DNA of 64,000 nucleotides from Microbacterium oryzae. Lineage in GTDB: Bacteria; Actinomycetota; Actinomycetes; Actinomycetales; Microbacteriaceae. The notes beneath the pieces were generated by a model, which worked only from the letters and a program-made list of their open reading frames with translations, was not told the DNA's origin and did not search any database. The stretch spans positions 186,001 through 250,000 of the forward strand of contig NZ_CP032550.1 in the NCBI RefSeq assembly GCF_009735645.1, given 5' to 3'. This document shows positions 40,845-49,911 of this stretch, one piece after another (the first letter of the stretch is position 1; each line of letters starts with the position of its first letter). The translations under genes were made by a program, and so were the position numbers.

Positions 40845-41503
40845 CCTGGGTCGCCGACAACGTCGGGCTCATCCTGCAGCTGACCGCCGAGCATCTCCGC
40901 CAGAGTGCGCCGCCCATCCTGTGGGGGCTCCTCCTCGCGCTGCCGCTCGGATGGCTCGCGCACCGCAGCCGCGTGCTGCGCACGCCCATCGTCGTGACGA
41001 CGGGGCTGCTCTACACGCTGCCGTCGCTCGCGCTCCTGCCGATCCTCCCCGTCGTCTTCGGCTTCAGCGCGCTCAGCGAGGCCAATCTCGTCGTCGCGCT
41101 GACGATCTACGCCGTCGCGATCCTCGTCCGCTCGGTCGTCGACGGGCTCGACTCCGTGGACGACGACACCCGCCGCTCGGCGGTGGCCCTCGGATACGGG
41201 CCGGCGCGGCGCTTCCTCGCCGTGGAGCTGCCGCTCGCGGGCCCCGTCATCCTGGCCGGGCTCCGCGTGGCGGCCGTGAGCACCATCTCGCTCGCGACCG
41301 TCGGCATCCTCATCGGGGTCACCAACCTCGGCTACCTCTTCACGAACGGGTTCCAGCGGCGCATCGTGCCGGAGATCCTCGCCGGCGTCGTGGCCGTGGC
41401 GGTGGTCGCGCTCATCGTGGATCTCGTGCTCCAGATCCTCGGCCGACTGCTCATGCCGTGGACGCGCGCGACGCTGCCGCTGCAGGCGGGGGCGCCCGCA
41501 TGA
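40841..41503 (+). CDS. Osmoprotectant ABC transporter permease
   Basis: The 220-residue permease has five to six helices and the ProW/OpuCB-type segment LYTLPSLALLPILP and DDDTRRSAVALGYGPARRFL coupling loop, followed by GILIGVTNLGYLF. Its ATG overlaps the ATPase stop by 4 bp. It forms the channel with the next gene. Confidence 0.93.
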
Positions 41504-42237
41504 ACCTCCTCCTCGACGCGCTGGCGTGGCTGGCGTCGCCCGAGCGCCTGAGCGGAAGCCATCCGCTGCCACGCGCGTTCGCCGAGCACCTCGCGCTCAC
41601 CTTCGGCTCGGTGGCGATCGCCGCGCTCATCGCCATCCCCGTGGGCTGGCTCATCGGCCACACCGGCCGCGGGCGCGGCATCGCGGTCGCATTGGCGGGA
41701 GCGGCGCGCGCGGTGCCGTCGTTCGGGCTCATCCTGCTGCTCGTCCTCCTCGTCGGCGTGCTGCACAAGGTCGAGGCGGCGGTCATCGCGTTCGTGCTGC
41801 TGTCGATCCCGTCGATCCTTGCGGGGGCCTACGCCGGCTTCGAGGCGATCGACCGGCGCACCGTCGACGCGGCGCGCGCCACCGGGATGAGCGAGGCGCA
41901 GATCCTGTGGCGCGTGGAGGCGCGCCTGGGCCTGCCGCTCCTCGTCGGCGGCGTCCGGGCCGCCGTGCTGCAGGTGGTCGCGACGGCCACGCTCGCCGCC
42001 TGGGTGAACGTGGGCGGGCTGGGCTTCGATATCCTGCAGGGCATCCAGCTGCGCCGGTTCGATCAGGTGCTCGGCGGCGCCATCGCGGTGGCCGTGCTCG
42101 CCCTCGTCCTCGACGCGGCCTTCGCGCTCCTGCAGCGACGAGCCGTCCCGGCGGGTATCCTCGCGTCCACCTCCCGCCGCCCCCGACGCGCGTCGCGCAC
42201 GCGACGCTCCACCGAGAAGGAAGCACTCACGACATGA
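41500..42237 (+). CDS. Osmoprotectant ABC transporter permease
   Basis: The 245-residue partner permease contains ARAVPSFGLILLLVLLVG, the coupling loop DRRTVDAARATGMSEAQILW and NVGGLGFDILQGIQ, characteristic of the OpuCD/YehW side of the pair. It overlaps its neighbours by 4 bp at both ends. An arginine-rich tail precedes the stop. Confidence 0.93.
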   Translation: MNLLLDALAWLASPERLSGSHPLPRAFAEHLALTFGSVAIAALIAIPVGWLIGHTGRGRGIAVALAGAARAVPSFGLILLLVLLVGVLHKVEAAVIAFVLLSIPSILAGAYAGFEAIDRRTVDAARATGMSEAQILWRVEARLGLPLLVGGVRAAVLQVVATATLAAWVNVGGLGFDILQGIQLRRFDQVLGGAIAVAVLALVLDAAFALLQRRAVPAGILASTSRRPRRASRTRRSTEKEALTT

Positions 42238-43157
42238 AGCACAGCACCCGGACGGCTCTCGCGGCCGCCTTCGCCTCCGTCGCCGTCCTCGCGCTCGCGG
42301 GGTGCGGGTCGTCGGACCCCCTCGAGGAGGACACCCCCGCGGCCGAGGAGAGCGGCTCCGCGGCGAGCGACGCGATCGTCGTGGGCTCGCAGGCGTACTA
42401 CTCCAACGAGATCATCGCGGAGATCTACGCGCAGGCGCTCGAGGGCGCCGGCTACGAAGTGGAGCGCAGCTTCAACATCGGGCAGCGCGACGCGTACCTG
42501 CCGTCGCTCGAGAGCGGCGAGATCGACCTCTTCCCGGAGTACAGCGGCAGCCTCCTGCAGCAGGCGTACGACCCGGAGACCGAGGCGCGCACCCCCGACG
42601 ACGTCTACGCGGCGCTCGTCGACGCGCTGCCGGAGGGGCTCACCGCGCTCGAGCAGTCCACCGCCTCCGACCAGGACTCGTACACCGTCACGGCGGCCTT
42701 CGCGGAGGAGAACGATCTCGAGGAGATCGGCGACCTCGCCGACGTCGACACGCCGCTCACGCTGGGCGGACCGGCGGAGCTCGAGGAGCGCCCGTACGGG
42801 CCGGATGGCGTGAAGGACGTCTACGGGGTGGACGTCGCCTTCTCGGCGACCGGCGACACGACCGTCGAGGAGCTGGTGGCGGGGACGATCCAGGTCGGCA
42901 ACGTGTTCACCGCCGACCCGCGCATCGAGACCGAGGACCTCGTCCCGCTCGACGACCCCGAGGGGCTGTTCCTCGCCGCCAACGTCGTGCCGATCGCGTC
43001 GACCGACGTGGCGGACGAGATCGCCGAGGTCATCGACCCGGTGAGCGCCGCGCTCACGCCCGAGGGACTGGTGAGCCTGAACGTGCAGAGCACCGAGGAC
43101 CAGCGCTCGCCGGAGGACATCGCCGCCGACTGGCTGGCCGAGAACGACCTCGCCTGA
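42234..43157 (+). CDS. Osmoprotectant-binding lipoprotein (OpuAC/OsmF type)
   Basis: The 307-residue substrate-binding lipoprotein has a signal peptide MKHSTRTALAAAFASVAVLA with lipobox LAGC, an acidic linker, then VVGSQAYYSNEIIAEIYAQ and LFPEYSGSLLQQAYD, which mark the glycine-betaine/choline-binding class. GAGAAGGAAG precedes the ATG. It is the last gene of the operon and is followed by a strong terminator. The ligand is a quaternary ammonium osmolyte by family. Confidence 0.95.
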   Translation: MKHSTRTALAAAFASVAVLALAGCGSSDPLEEDTPAAEESGSAASDAIVVGSQAYYSNEIIAEIYAQALEGAGYEVERSFNIGQRDAYLPSLESGEIDLFPEYSGSLLQQAYDPETEARTPDDVYAALVDALPEGLTALEQSTASDQDSYTVTAAFAEENDLEEIGDLADVDTPLTLGGPAELEERPYGPDGVKDVYGVDVAFSATGDTTVEELVAGTIQVGNVFTADPRIETEDLVPLDDPEGLFLAANVVPIASTDVADEIAEVIDPVSAALTPEGLVSLNVQSTEDQRSPEDIAADWLAENDLA

Positions 43158-43168
43158 CCCGCCCGTCT

Positions 43169-43204
43169 CACCGGCGCCCTGCCCTCTGGGGCAGGGCGCC
43201 GGTG
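43169..43204 (+). terminator. Strong intrinsic terminator of the osmoprotectant operon
   Basis: A perfect 16-bp stem (CACCGGCGCCCTGCCC) with a 4-nt TCTG loop, 12 nt after the stop codon. Confidence 0.88.
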
Positions 43205-43248
43205 TCGTCCGGATGGCCTCGCCACCGCCGATCCGGCATACTGAATGG

Positions 43249-43270
43249 GCGATGTGACCGTGCGCATCGC
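43249..43270 (+). promoter_or_regulatory. Candidate operator upstream of the third LacI gene
   Basis: GCGATG and CATCGC arms frame a 10-bp centre; overall 8 of 11 base pairs are symmetric. A CATACT -10-like box lies just upstream at about 43236-43241. Autoregulation is possible. Confidence 0.4.
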
Positions 43271-43294
43271 CCCGACAGTGAGGATGAGACGGCA

Positions 43295-44311
43295 GTGGCG
43301 AACGCGACGGAGCGGCCCAGGATGCCCAGCATCCGCGATGTCGCGCGCCTGGCGGGCGTCTCGCATCAGACCGTCTCCCGGGTGCTCAACGACCACCCCA
43401 GCATCCGCGTCGAGACGAAGCAGCGCGTGCTCGACGCCATCCGGCAGCTCGACTACCGCCCCAACGCCGCGGCCCGAGCGCTCGTCACGAGCAAGCTGAA
43501 CCTCATCGGCATCCTGTCCGCATCGGTCGGGGAGTTCGGGCCCACCGCGTCGATCGCCGCCATCGAGGAGGCCGCCCGCAGCGAGGGCTATTCGGCGACG
43601 ACGCTGAACCTCCCCGACACGTCTCCCGAGGCGATCGGCGCCGCGGTGCGCCAGCTTCTGCGGGAGCAGGTCGACGGGATCGTCGTGATCGCCCCGCAGG
43701 TGCGCGTCTTCCATGTCCTGCGCGGGATGGCCATCGACGTGCCGTTCGTGAGCCTGCAGACCTCGTCAGGGCAGGGGAGCGACAGCGTGGCCGCCGACCA
43801 GCTGGAGGGAGCGCGGCTCGCGACCCAGCACCTCATCGAACTCGGCCACGCCGACATCCTCCACCTGTCGGGACCCCAGGACTGGATCGAGGCGGATTCG
43901 CGCATGCGCGGCTACCTGCAGGCGCTGCGCGATGCGGATCTGCCGACGATCCCGCCCATCCGCGGGGACTGGACCGCCGACTTCGGCCACTACGCGGGGC
44001 GCGAGCTCGCGCGCCGACAGGACTTCACGGCGATCTTCGCCGCGAACGACCTCATGGCGATCGGCCTCATGCACGGCTTCCGCGACGCCGGCATCGACGT
44101 GCCGGGCGACGTCAGCGTGGTGGGCTTCGATGACATTCCGGTAGCGGCACATGTCTGGCCCCCGCTGACCACCGTGCACATCGATTTCGCCGAACTGGGG
44201 CGACGCGCCATCGCGCGACTGCTCGCGACGCTGCGCGGCGCCGACGACGACGTTCCGCAGCGGGAGGCGCCCGCTCTCGTCGTGCGGGATTCCGCTGCGA
44301 CGCGCCGTTAG
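43295..44311 (+). CDS. LacI-family transcriptional regulator (monosaccharide importer)
   Basis: The 338-residue repressor has the helix-turn-helix IRDVARLAGVSHQTVSRVLN, with the classic HQTVSR recognition helix, and an effector domain containing AIFAANDLMAIGLMHGFRD and VVGFDDIPVAAHVWPPLTTV. It directly precedes chvE-mmsA-mmsB, and a TGTGA/TCACA operator lies at their promoter, so it probably controls sugar uptake. The GTG start is preceded by AGGATGAG; an ATG nine codons later is an alternative. Confidence 0.93.
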   Translation: MANATERPRMPSIRDVARLAGVSHQTVSRVLNDHPSIRVETKQRVLDAIRQLDYRPNAAARALVTSKLNLIGILSASVGEFGPTASIAAIEEAARSEGYSATTLNLPDTSPEAIGAAVRQLLREQVDGIVVIAPQVRVFHVLRGMAIDVPFVSLQTSSGQGSDSVAADQLEGARLATQHLIELGHADILHLSGPQDWIEADSRMRGYLQALRDADLPTIPPIRGDWTADFGHYAGRELARRQDFTAIFAANDLMAIGLMHGFRDAGIDVPGDVSVVGFDDIPVAAHVWPPLTTVHIDFAELGRRAIARLLATLRGADDDVPQREAPALVVRDSAATRR

Positions 44312-44317
44312 CGGAAT
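44289..44317 (+). terminator. Hairpin spanning the lacI stop codon
   Basis: ATTCCGCT and AGCGGAAT arms (8 bp) enclose 13 nt and overlap the TAG stop, likely ending regulator transcription before the chvE promoter. Confidence 0.55.
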
Positions 44318-44333
44318 GTGACACGGTGTCGGC

Positions 44334-44386
44334 TTGACACCCGGCCTGGCGCGGGTGCACGATGAGACGCGATGTGAACGGTCACA
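44334..44386 (+). promoter_or_regulatory. chvE promoter with LacI-type operator
   Basis: A consensus -35 TTGACA (44334-44339) is 18 bp from a weak -10 CACGAT (44358-44363). The palindrome TGTGAACGGTCACA (44373-44386) lies on the expected transcription start, a blocking position for the adjacent LacI protein. About 115 nt of leader follow before the GTG. Confidence 0.65.
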
Positions 44387-44501
44387 CGAACGAAGTGAGA
44401 CCGCGACGAGGCAGTCCCGGCATTTCCCGACCATGACTCCTCGTCGATGCATCCCTCCGCTGGGGCGGAGGAACAAAGTCCTGGATTCAGAGGAGAAACC
44501 C

Positions 44502-45626
44502 GTGAAGAAGCACCTTCTGCTCGTCGGCATCGTCGCCGTCGGCGGCCTGGCCCTCGCCGGCTGCAGCGGCGACCGCACCGGAGGCGGCGCCGCCGCCCCC
44601 GAGGAGGGCGGCGAGGTCGACACCAGCTCGATGACGATCGGCGTCGCGATGCCGACTCAGCAGTCCGAGCGCTGGATCGCCGACGGCGACAACGTCAAGG
44701 CGACCCTGGAGGAGATGGGCTACCAGGTCGACCTCCAGTACGCGAACGACGACATCCCCACGCAGGTCTCGCAGATCGAGAACATGATCTCGAGCGGCGC
44801 GAACGCCCTCATCGTCGCCTCGATCGACGGCACCACCCTGACCGACGTGCTGCAGACGGCCGCCGACCAGGACATTCCCGTCATCGCATACGACCGTCTC
44901 ATCAACGGCACCGAGAACGTCGACTACTACACGACGTTCGACAACTACCAGGTCGGCGTGCAGCAGGCGACGAGCCTCCTCACCGGCCTCGGCGTGCTCG
45001 ACGAGAACGGCGACGAGACCGGCGAGAAGGGCCCGTACAACGTCGAGCTGTTCGCCGGCAGCCCCGACGACAACAACGCGACCTTCTTCTGGGAGGGCGC
45101 CATGGACACCCTCAAGCCCTTCATGGACTCGGGCGTTCTCGAGGTGCCGTCGGGTCAGACCGACTTCGACCAGGCCGCGATCCTGCGCTGGCTGCCGGAG
45201 ACGGCCCAGGAGCGCATGGAGAACATCCTCACGATCATCGGCGACACCAAGCTCGACGGCGTGCTCTCGCCCTACGACGGCCTCTCCATCGGCATCATCT
45301 CCGCTCTCACCAGCGGCGGCTACTCGGCCGACGACCTCCCGGTCGTCACCGGTCAGGACGCCGAGGTCGGCAGCGTGAAGTCGATCCTCGCCGGCGAGCA
45401 GTACTCGACGATCTTCAAGGACACGCGCCTCCTCGGTGAGACGGCGGCCGACATGGTCGACGCGCTCATGCACGGCGACGAGCCCGAGGTCAACGACACC
45501 GAGACCTACGACAACGGCGAGAAGGTCGTGCCGTCGTACCTCCACGAGTCGACCATCGTCACCGCCGACAACTACGAGGAAGTCCTCGTGGACAGCGGCT
45601 ACTACGAGGCCGACGAGCTCAAGTAG
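44502..45626 (+). CDS. chvE: Multiple-monosaccharide-binding lipoprotein ChvE
   Basis: The 374-residue periplasmic-binding-type lipoprotein has [20 protein letters not shown] and the lipobox LAGC, then [19 protein letters not shown] and [20 protein letters not shown], the conserved signature of ChvE/xylose-binding proteins. It binds aldoses such as arabinose, galactose, glucose or xylose. AGGAG precedes the GTG. A stable hairpin separates it from the ATPase gene, probably giving more binding protein than transporter. Confidence 0.95.
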   Translation: MKKHLLLVGIVAVGGLALAGCSGDRTGGGAAAPEEGGEVDTSSMTIGVAMPTQQSERWIADGDNVKATLEEMGYQVDLQYANDDIPTQVSQIENMISSGANALIVASIDGTTLTDVLQTAADQDIPVIAYDRLINGTENVDYYTTFDNYQVGVQQATSLLTGLGVLDENGDETGEKGPYNVELFAGSPDDNNATFFWEGAMDTLKPFMDSGVLEVPSGQTDFDQAAILRWLPETAQERMENILTIIGDTKLDGVLSPYDGLSIGIISALTSGGYSADDLPVVTGQDAEVGSVKSILAGEQYSTIFKDTRLLGETAADMVDALMHGDEPEVNDTETYDNGEKVVPSYLHESTIVTADNYEEVLVDSGYYEADELK

Positions 45627-45634
45627 CAGGACCA

Positions 45635-45671
45635 GCGAGCCCGCCGTCGCCGACCGGCGCGGCGGGCTCGC
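45635..45671 (+). terminator. Attenuator hairpin between chvE and mmsA
   Basis: A 12-bp stem (GCGAGCCCGCCG) with a 13-nt loop, 8 nt after the chvE stop; no T-run, so partial read-through is expected. Confidence 0.65.
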
Positions 45672-45713
45672 GTCCGCCACGACCCACCATCCTCACAGCG
45701 AGAGAGCGAACCT

Positions 45714-47258
45714 GTGAACACCATCCTCGAGATGCGCGACATCACCAAGGAGTTCCCGGGCGTCAAGGCACTGCAGAACGTGACGCTCGAGGTCGAGCGC
45801 GGCACCGTCCACGCCATCTGCGGCGAGAACGGGGCCGGGAAGTCGACCCTCATGAAGGTGCTGTCGGGCGTCTACCCGCACGGCACCTACGACGGCGAGA
45901 TCGTGCTGGAGGGCGAGACCGCGGAGTTCCGCGACATCCGCGACTCCGAGCGCGCGGGCGTCGTCATCATCCACCAGGAGCTCGCGCTGAGCCCCTACCT
46001 CTCCATCGCCGAGAACATCTTCCTCGGCAACGAGCGGCAGAAAAGCGGCTTCATCGACTGGCACGAGACGAACGTCGAGGCGCAGAAGCTCCTCGCGCGC
46101 GTCGGTCTCGGCGACAACCCCGCCACGCCCGTCAACGAGATCGGCGTCGGCAAGCAGCAGCTCGTGGAGATCGCCAAGGCGCTCTCCAAGCGCGTGAAGC
46201 TGCTCATCCTCGACGAGCCGACCGCGGCGCTGAACGACGAGGACTCCGCCCACCTGCTCGACCTGATCCGGCACCTCAAGGGCCAGGGGATCACGTCGAT
46301 CATCATCAGCCACAAGCTCAACGAGATCAAGGCGATCGCCGATCGCGTGACGATCATCCGCGACGGCCGCACCATCGAGACCCTCGAGCTGGCCGCCGAC
46401 GAGGTGTCGGAGAACCGCATCATCAAGGGGATGGTCGGCCGCGACCTCGAGAACCGGTACCCCGACCGCACGGTCGACATCGGCGAGGAGGTCTTCCGCG
46501 TCGAGGACTGGTGGGTCGGCCATCCGACCGAGCCCGGTCGCACCGTCATCCACGGCGCGAACCTCAGCGTGCGCGCGGGCGAGGTCGTCGGCATCGCCGG
46601 CCTCATGGGCGCGGGCCGCACCGAGCTCGGCATGAGCATCTTCGGGCGCTCCTACGGGTCGAACATCTCCGGTCGCGTGTTCGTGCGCGGCAAGGAGGTC
46701 AACACGAAGACCGTGTCCGACGCCATCGCCGCCGGCATCGCATACGCGACGGAGGACCGGAAGGTCTTCGGCCTCAACCTCATCGAGGACATCAAGCGGA
46801 ACATCTCGCTGGCGTCGCTCGGCAAGCTCGCCCGCCGCGGCTGGGTGAACGCGCAGGAGGAGTACGTCGTCGCGGAGCGCTACCGCAAGAGCATGAACAT
46901 CAAGGCGCCGTCGGTCGCCTCGGTCGTCGGGAAGCTCTCGGGAGGGAACCAGCAGAAGGTCGTCCTCTCGAAGTGGCTGTTCTCCGACCCCGAGGTGCTC
47001 ATCCTCGACGAGCCCACGCGCGGCATCGACGTCGGCGCGAAGTACGAGATCTACTCCCTCATCAACGAGCTGGCGGCGCAGGGCAAGGCCATCATCGTCA
47101 TCTCGTCCGAGCTGCCCGAGCTGCTCGGCATCAGCGATCGCGTCTACGCGATCTCGGAGGGACACATCACCGGCGAGCTGCCCATCGAGAAGGCGACACC
47201 CGAGTCGCTCATGCAGCTCATGACCAAGGAGAAGGAAGCCGACCATGTCCTCAGCTAG
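45714..47258 (+). CDS. mmsA: Multiple monosaccharide ABC transporter ATP-binding protein
   Basis: The 514-residue sugar-type ATPase carries two ABC domains: the first has Walker [10 protein letters not shown], Walker [11 protein letters not shown] and a variant signature VGKQQ; the second has signature LSGGNQQK and Walker [12 protein letters not shown]. This asymmetry is usual for carbohydrate importers of the AraG/XylG/GguA class. It starts with GTG. The permease start overlaps its end by 14 bp. Confidence 0.95.
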   Translation: MNTILEMRDITKEFPGVKALQNVTLEVERGTVHAICGENGAGKSTLMKVLSGVYPHGTYDGEIVLEGETAEFRDIRDSERAGVVIIHQELALSPYLSIAENIFLGNERQKSGFIDWHETNVEAQKLLARVGLGDNPATPVNEIGVGKQQLVEIAKALSKRVKLLILDEPTAALNDEDSAHLLDLIRHLKGQGITSIIISHKLNEIKAIADRVTIIRDGRTIETLELAADEVSENRIIKGMVGRDLENRYPDRTVDIGEEVFRVEDWWVGHPTEPGRTVIHGANLSVRAGEVVGIAGLMGAGRTELGMSIFGRSYGSNISGRVFVRGKEVNTKTVSDAIAAGIAYATEDRKVFGLNLIEDIKRNISLASLGKLARRGWVNAQEEYVVAERYRKSMNIKAPSVASVVGKLSGGNQQKVVLSKWLFSDPEVLILDEPTRGIDVGAKYEIYSLINELAAQGKAIIVISSELPELLGISDRVYAISEGHITGELPIEKATPESLMQLMTKEKEADHVLS

Positions 47259-48462
47259 CGCCACCGCCTCGCCCGCGCGCGGTGCGATCGCGTTCCTGAC
47301 CTCACGGCTCCGGCAGATCGGCATCTTCATCGCGCTCATCGCGATCGTGCTGTTCTTCCAGATCGTGACGAGCGGTCGCCTGCTGACCGCCGGCAACGTC
47401 TCGAACATCATCGTCCAGAACAGCTACATCCTCATCCTCGCCATCGGCATGGTGATGATCATCATCGCCGGGCACATCGACCTGTCCGTCGGATCGGTCG
47501 CCGCGTTCGTCGGCGCGGTCTCCGGCGTGATGATCGTGCACTGGGGATGGCCGTGGTGGGCCGGCATCATCGTGTCGCTGCTCATCGGCGCGGTGGTCGG
47601 AGCCTGGCAGGGCTTCTGGGTCGCCTTCGTGGGCATCCCGGCGTTCATCGTGACGCTGGCGGGCATGCTCCTCTTCCGCGGTCTCACGCAGATCGTGCTC
47701 GGCAACACGCAGATCACGCCGTTCCCGACCGAGTACCGCCAGCTCGGCGGCGGCTACCTCTTCCCGCAGCTCTTCCCCGCGTCGAGCTCGCCCGCGGAGT
47801 GGATCACGGTCGGCCTCGGCGTCCTCGCGCTGCTGCTCTACATCGGCAACTCGCTGCGCGAGCGCGGCAAGCGCGTCAAGCTCGGTCTCGAGAGCGAGCC
47901 GGCGTCGTGGTTCTACACGAAGCTCGTCTTCATCTCGGCGCTCATCGCGTACATGACGTACCTGCTGGGCGTGGCTCCCGGGTCGCGCGGCACGCCGATC
48001 GTACTCATCGTGCTCGCGGTGCTCATCCTCGCGTACTCGCTCGTCATGAGCCGCTCGGTGTTCGGCCGTCACGTCTACGCGATCGGCGGCAACCGGCACG
48101 CGGCCGACCTGTCGGGCATCAAGTCGAAGAAGGTGGACTTCTACCTCTTCGTCAACATGGGCGTGCTGGCGGCGCTGGCGGGCCTCGTGTTCACCGGCCG
48201 CCTCAACTCCGCCGGCCCCGGCGCGGGAAACCTGTTCGAGCTCGACGCCATCGCGGCGGCGTTCATCGGCGGCGCCGCGGTGCAGGGCGGTGTCGGCACC
48301 GTGATCGGCGCCATCACCGGTGGTCTCATCATGGGTGTGCTGAACAACGGCATGTCGCTCCTCGGCATCGGAACCGACTACCAGCAGTTCATCAAGGGCC
48401 TCGTGCTGCTGCTGGCCGTCGCCTTCGACGTCTGGAACAAGCGCCGCACGCGCGCCAGCTGA
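47245..48462 (+). CDS. mmsB: Multiple monosaccharide ABC transporter permease
   Basis: The 405-residue permease has about ten helices, with the family segments [19 protein letters not shown] and [19 protein letters not shown] coupling loop, and [20 protein letters not shown] near the end. It pairs with itself to form the channel fed by ChvE. The 14-bp overlap with mmsA implies coupled translation. Confidence 0.95.
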   Translation: MSSASATASPARGAIAFLTSRLRQIGIFIALIAIVLFFQIVTSGRLLTAGNVSNIIVQNSYILILAIGMVMIIIAGHIDLSVGSVAAFVGAVSGVMIVHWGWPWWAGIIVSLLIGAVVGAWQGFWVAFVGIPAFIVTLAGMLLFRGLTQIVLGNTQITPFPTEYRQLGGGYLFPQLFPASSSPAEWITVGLGVLALLLYIGNSLRERGKRVKLGLESEPASWFYTKLVFISALIAYMTYLLGVAPGSRGTPIVLIVLAVLILAYSLVMSRSVFGRHVYAIGGNRHAADLSGIKSKKVDFYLFVNMGVLAALAGLVFTGRLNSAGPGAGNLFELDAIAAAFIGGAAVQGGVGTVIGAITGGLIMGVLNNGMSLLGIGTDYQQFIKGLVLLLAVAFDVWNKRRTRAS

Positions 48463-48486
48463 CGGCCATCCGCATCGGCAGATGAG

Positions 48487-48517
48487 AGGCCGGGACGTCT
48501 TCGAGACGTCCCGGCCT
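48487..48517 (+). terminator. Intrinsic terminator of the chvE-mmsAB operon
   Basis: A perfect 14-bp stem (AGGCCGGGACGTCT) with a 3-nt TCG loop, followed by a short T-rich stretch. Confidence 0.88.
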
Positions 48518-48524
48518 TTCGCTG

Positions 48525-48553
48525 TTGCCGACAGCGCGCCTGGCGCGCATACT
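48525..48553 (+). promoter_or_regulatory. Putative promoter of the ScyD/ScyE-like gene
   Basis: TTGCCG and CATACT are 17 bp apart and lie about 105 bp upstream of the ATG. Confidence 0.45.
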
Positions 48554-48658
48554 GTGCGTGGATCGTCGATGACGACGGTTCACGGAGACCGGACGCACGG
48601 GGGTCGCCCGGGATGGATCGGCCTCGCGAAGGAGCGGGGTCGGGAATCGGAGTGACCC

Positions 48659-49822
48659 ATGCGCAAGATCCCCGCGCTCGCCGCGCTCGTCGCGGCCGCA
48701 GCGCTCGCCCTCTCGTCATCCGCCGCCGCATCGGCGACCGGAGATGTCGCGTTGAAGCGGACCCCCAAGGTGTACGAATGGCCCACCGAGGTGGGCAACC
48801 CGTTCAGCCTCGTCGTCGACGGCAAGCGGGTGCTCGTCACCGACACCAGCTTCGAGACCAACGCCGGTGCGATCAGCCAGCTGCAGCGTGACGGCTCGCT
48901 CACGCCCCTCATCGAGGACGTGCCGGGGCTCGCGGGACTGGCTGTCCGCGGCGCCTGGATGGCCTACGGCTCGACCGTGACCGACTTCGGCACCTTCGAG
49001 AACGTCGAGGGAGGATTGAACATCCGCTCGCCTCGTGGCGGCACCGTCTACGCCGACATCCACGCCTACGAGGTCGCGAACAACCCCGACGGAGATGTGC
49101 AGTACGGGGTCGAGAACCCGAGCGCCTGCGTCACGGAGGCGCTCGGCGGACTGGGCATCCCCGCCAGCTACACGGGCATCGTCGACGCGCACCCGTACAG
49201 CGTGGCGAGCTGGAAGGGGAAGTGGCTCGTCGCGGATGCCGGCGCGAACGCGATCTTCACCGTGACCGACTCCGGGCAGGTGAGCACCCTCGCCGTCCTG
49301 CCCGCGCAGCCGACGGTGATCACGGCGGAGCTCGCCGCGGAGCTGGGGGTCCCGGACTGCGTGATCGGGGTCACCTACGCGTTCGAGGCCGTGCCGACCT
49401 CCGTCGCGGTCGGGCGGGGCGGCACCATTCTCGTCTCCACGCTGCCCGGAGGACCGGAGGGCCCCGCGGCCGGCGCCCGAGGGTCCCTGTGGGAGGTGAA
49501 CCCCCGCAGCGGAGACGTCACGCTCGTCGCGTCGGGGCTCGCCGGGCCGACGAGCATCGCGACCGCGAAGGACGTCGTATACGTCGCCGAGCTGTCGGGC
49601 GGGCGCATCTCGCAGGTGCGCGACGGCCAGGTCTCGCTGGTGAGGGAGCTGCCCGGCGCGCTCTCGGTCGCCACCGGCGCCGACGGCACACTCTGGGCGG
49701 CCACCATGGCGCAGGAGCAGCCCGGGAAGATCATCACCATCTCGAAGGGCAAGGTGAAGGTCCAGGGGCGCTGGAAGGGCCACGACCACGGCCATCACGG
49801 CCACGGCGGCGGGCACCGGTAG
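48659..49822 (+). CDS. Secreted ScyD/ScyE family protein with His-rich tail
   Basis: The 387-residue protein has a Sec signal peptide (MRKIPALAALVAAAALALSS, cleavage near SAAASA) and a beta-propeller-like body with repeated strands such as GNPFSLVVDGKRVLVTD and PTSIATAKDVVYVAELSGG, matching the ScyD/ScyE family first noted in cyanobacterial scytonemin clusters. The last residues contain eight histidines in GHDHGHHGHGGGH, a likely metal-binding tail. No cell-wall anchor motif is seen. Function in Actinobacteria is unknown to me. Confidence 0.88.
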   Translation: MRKIPALAALVAAAALALSSSAAASATGDVALKRTPKVYEWPTEVGNPFSLVVDGKRVLVTDTSFETNAGAISQLQRDGSLTPLIEDVPGLAGLAVRGAWMAYGSTVTDFGTFENVEGGLNIRSPRGGTVYADIHAYEVANNPDGDVQYGVENPSACVTEALGGLGIPASYTGIVDAHPYSVASWKGKWLVADAGANAIFTVTDSGQVSTLAVLPAQPTVITAELAAELGVPDCVIGVTYAFEAVPTSVAVGRGGTILVSTLPGGPEGPAAGARGSLWEVNPRSGDVTLVASGLAGPTSIATAKDVVYVAELSGGRISQVRDGQVSLVRELPGALSVATGADGTLWAATMAQEQPGKIITISKGKVKVQGRWKGHDHGHHGHGGGHR

Positions 49823-49841
49823 CTGCGCGTTCACCTGTCCT

Positions 49842-49876
49842 GCGGGGCTCCCATCCTCTCCGGGTGGGAGCCCCGC
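49842..49876 (+). terminator. Intrinsic terminator after the ScyD/ScyE-like gene
   Basis: A perfect 12-bp stem (GCGGGGCTCCCA) with an 11-nt loop, followed by TTCCTGT. Confidence 0.8.
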
Positions 49877-49911
49877 TTCCTGTGAGGTGCGTCGCCTACC
49901 CTGGTAGGGAC

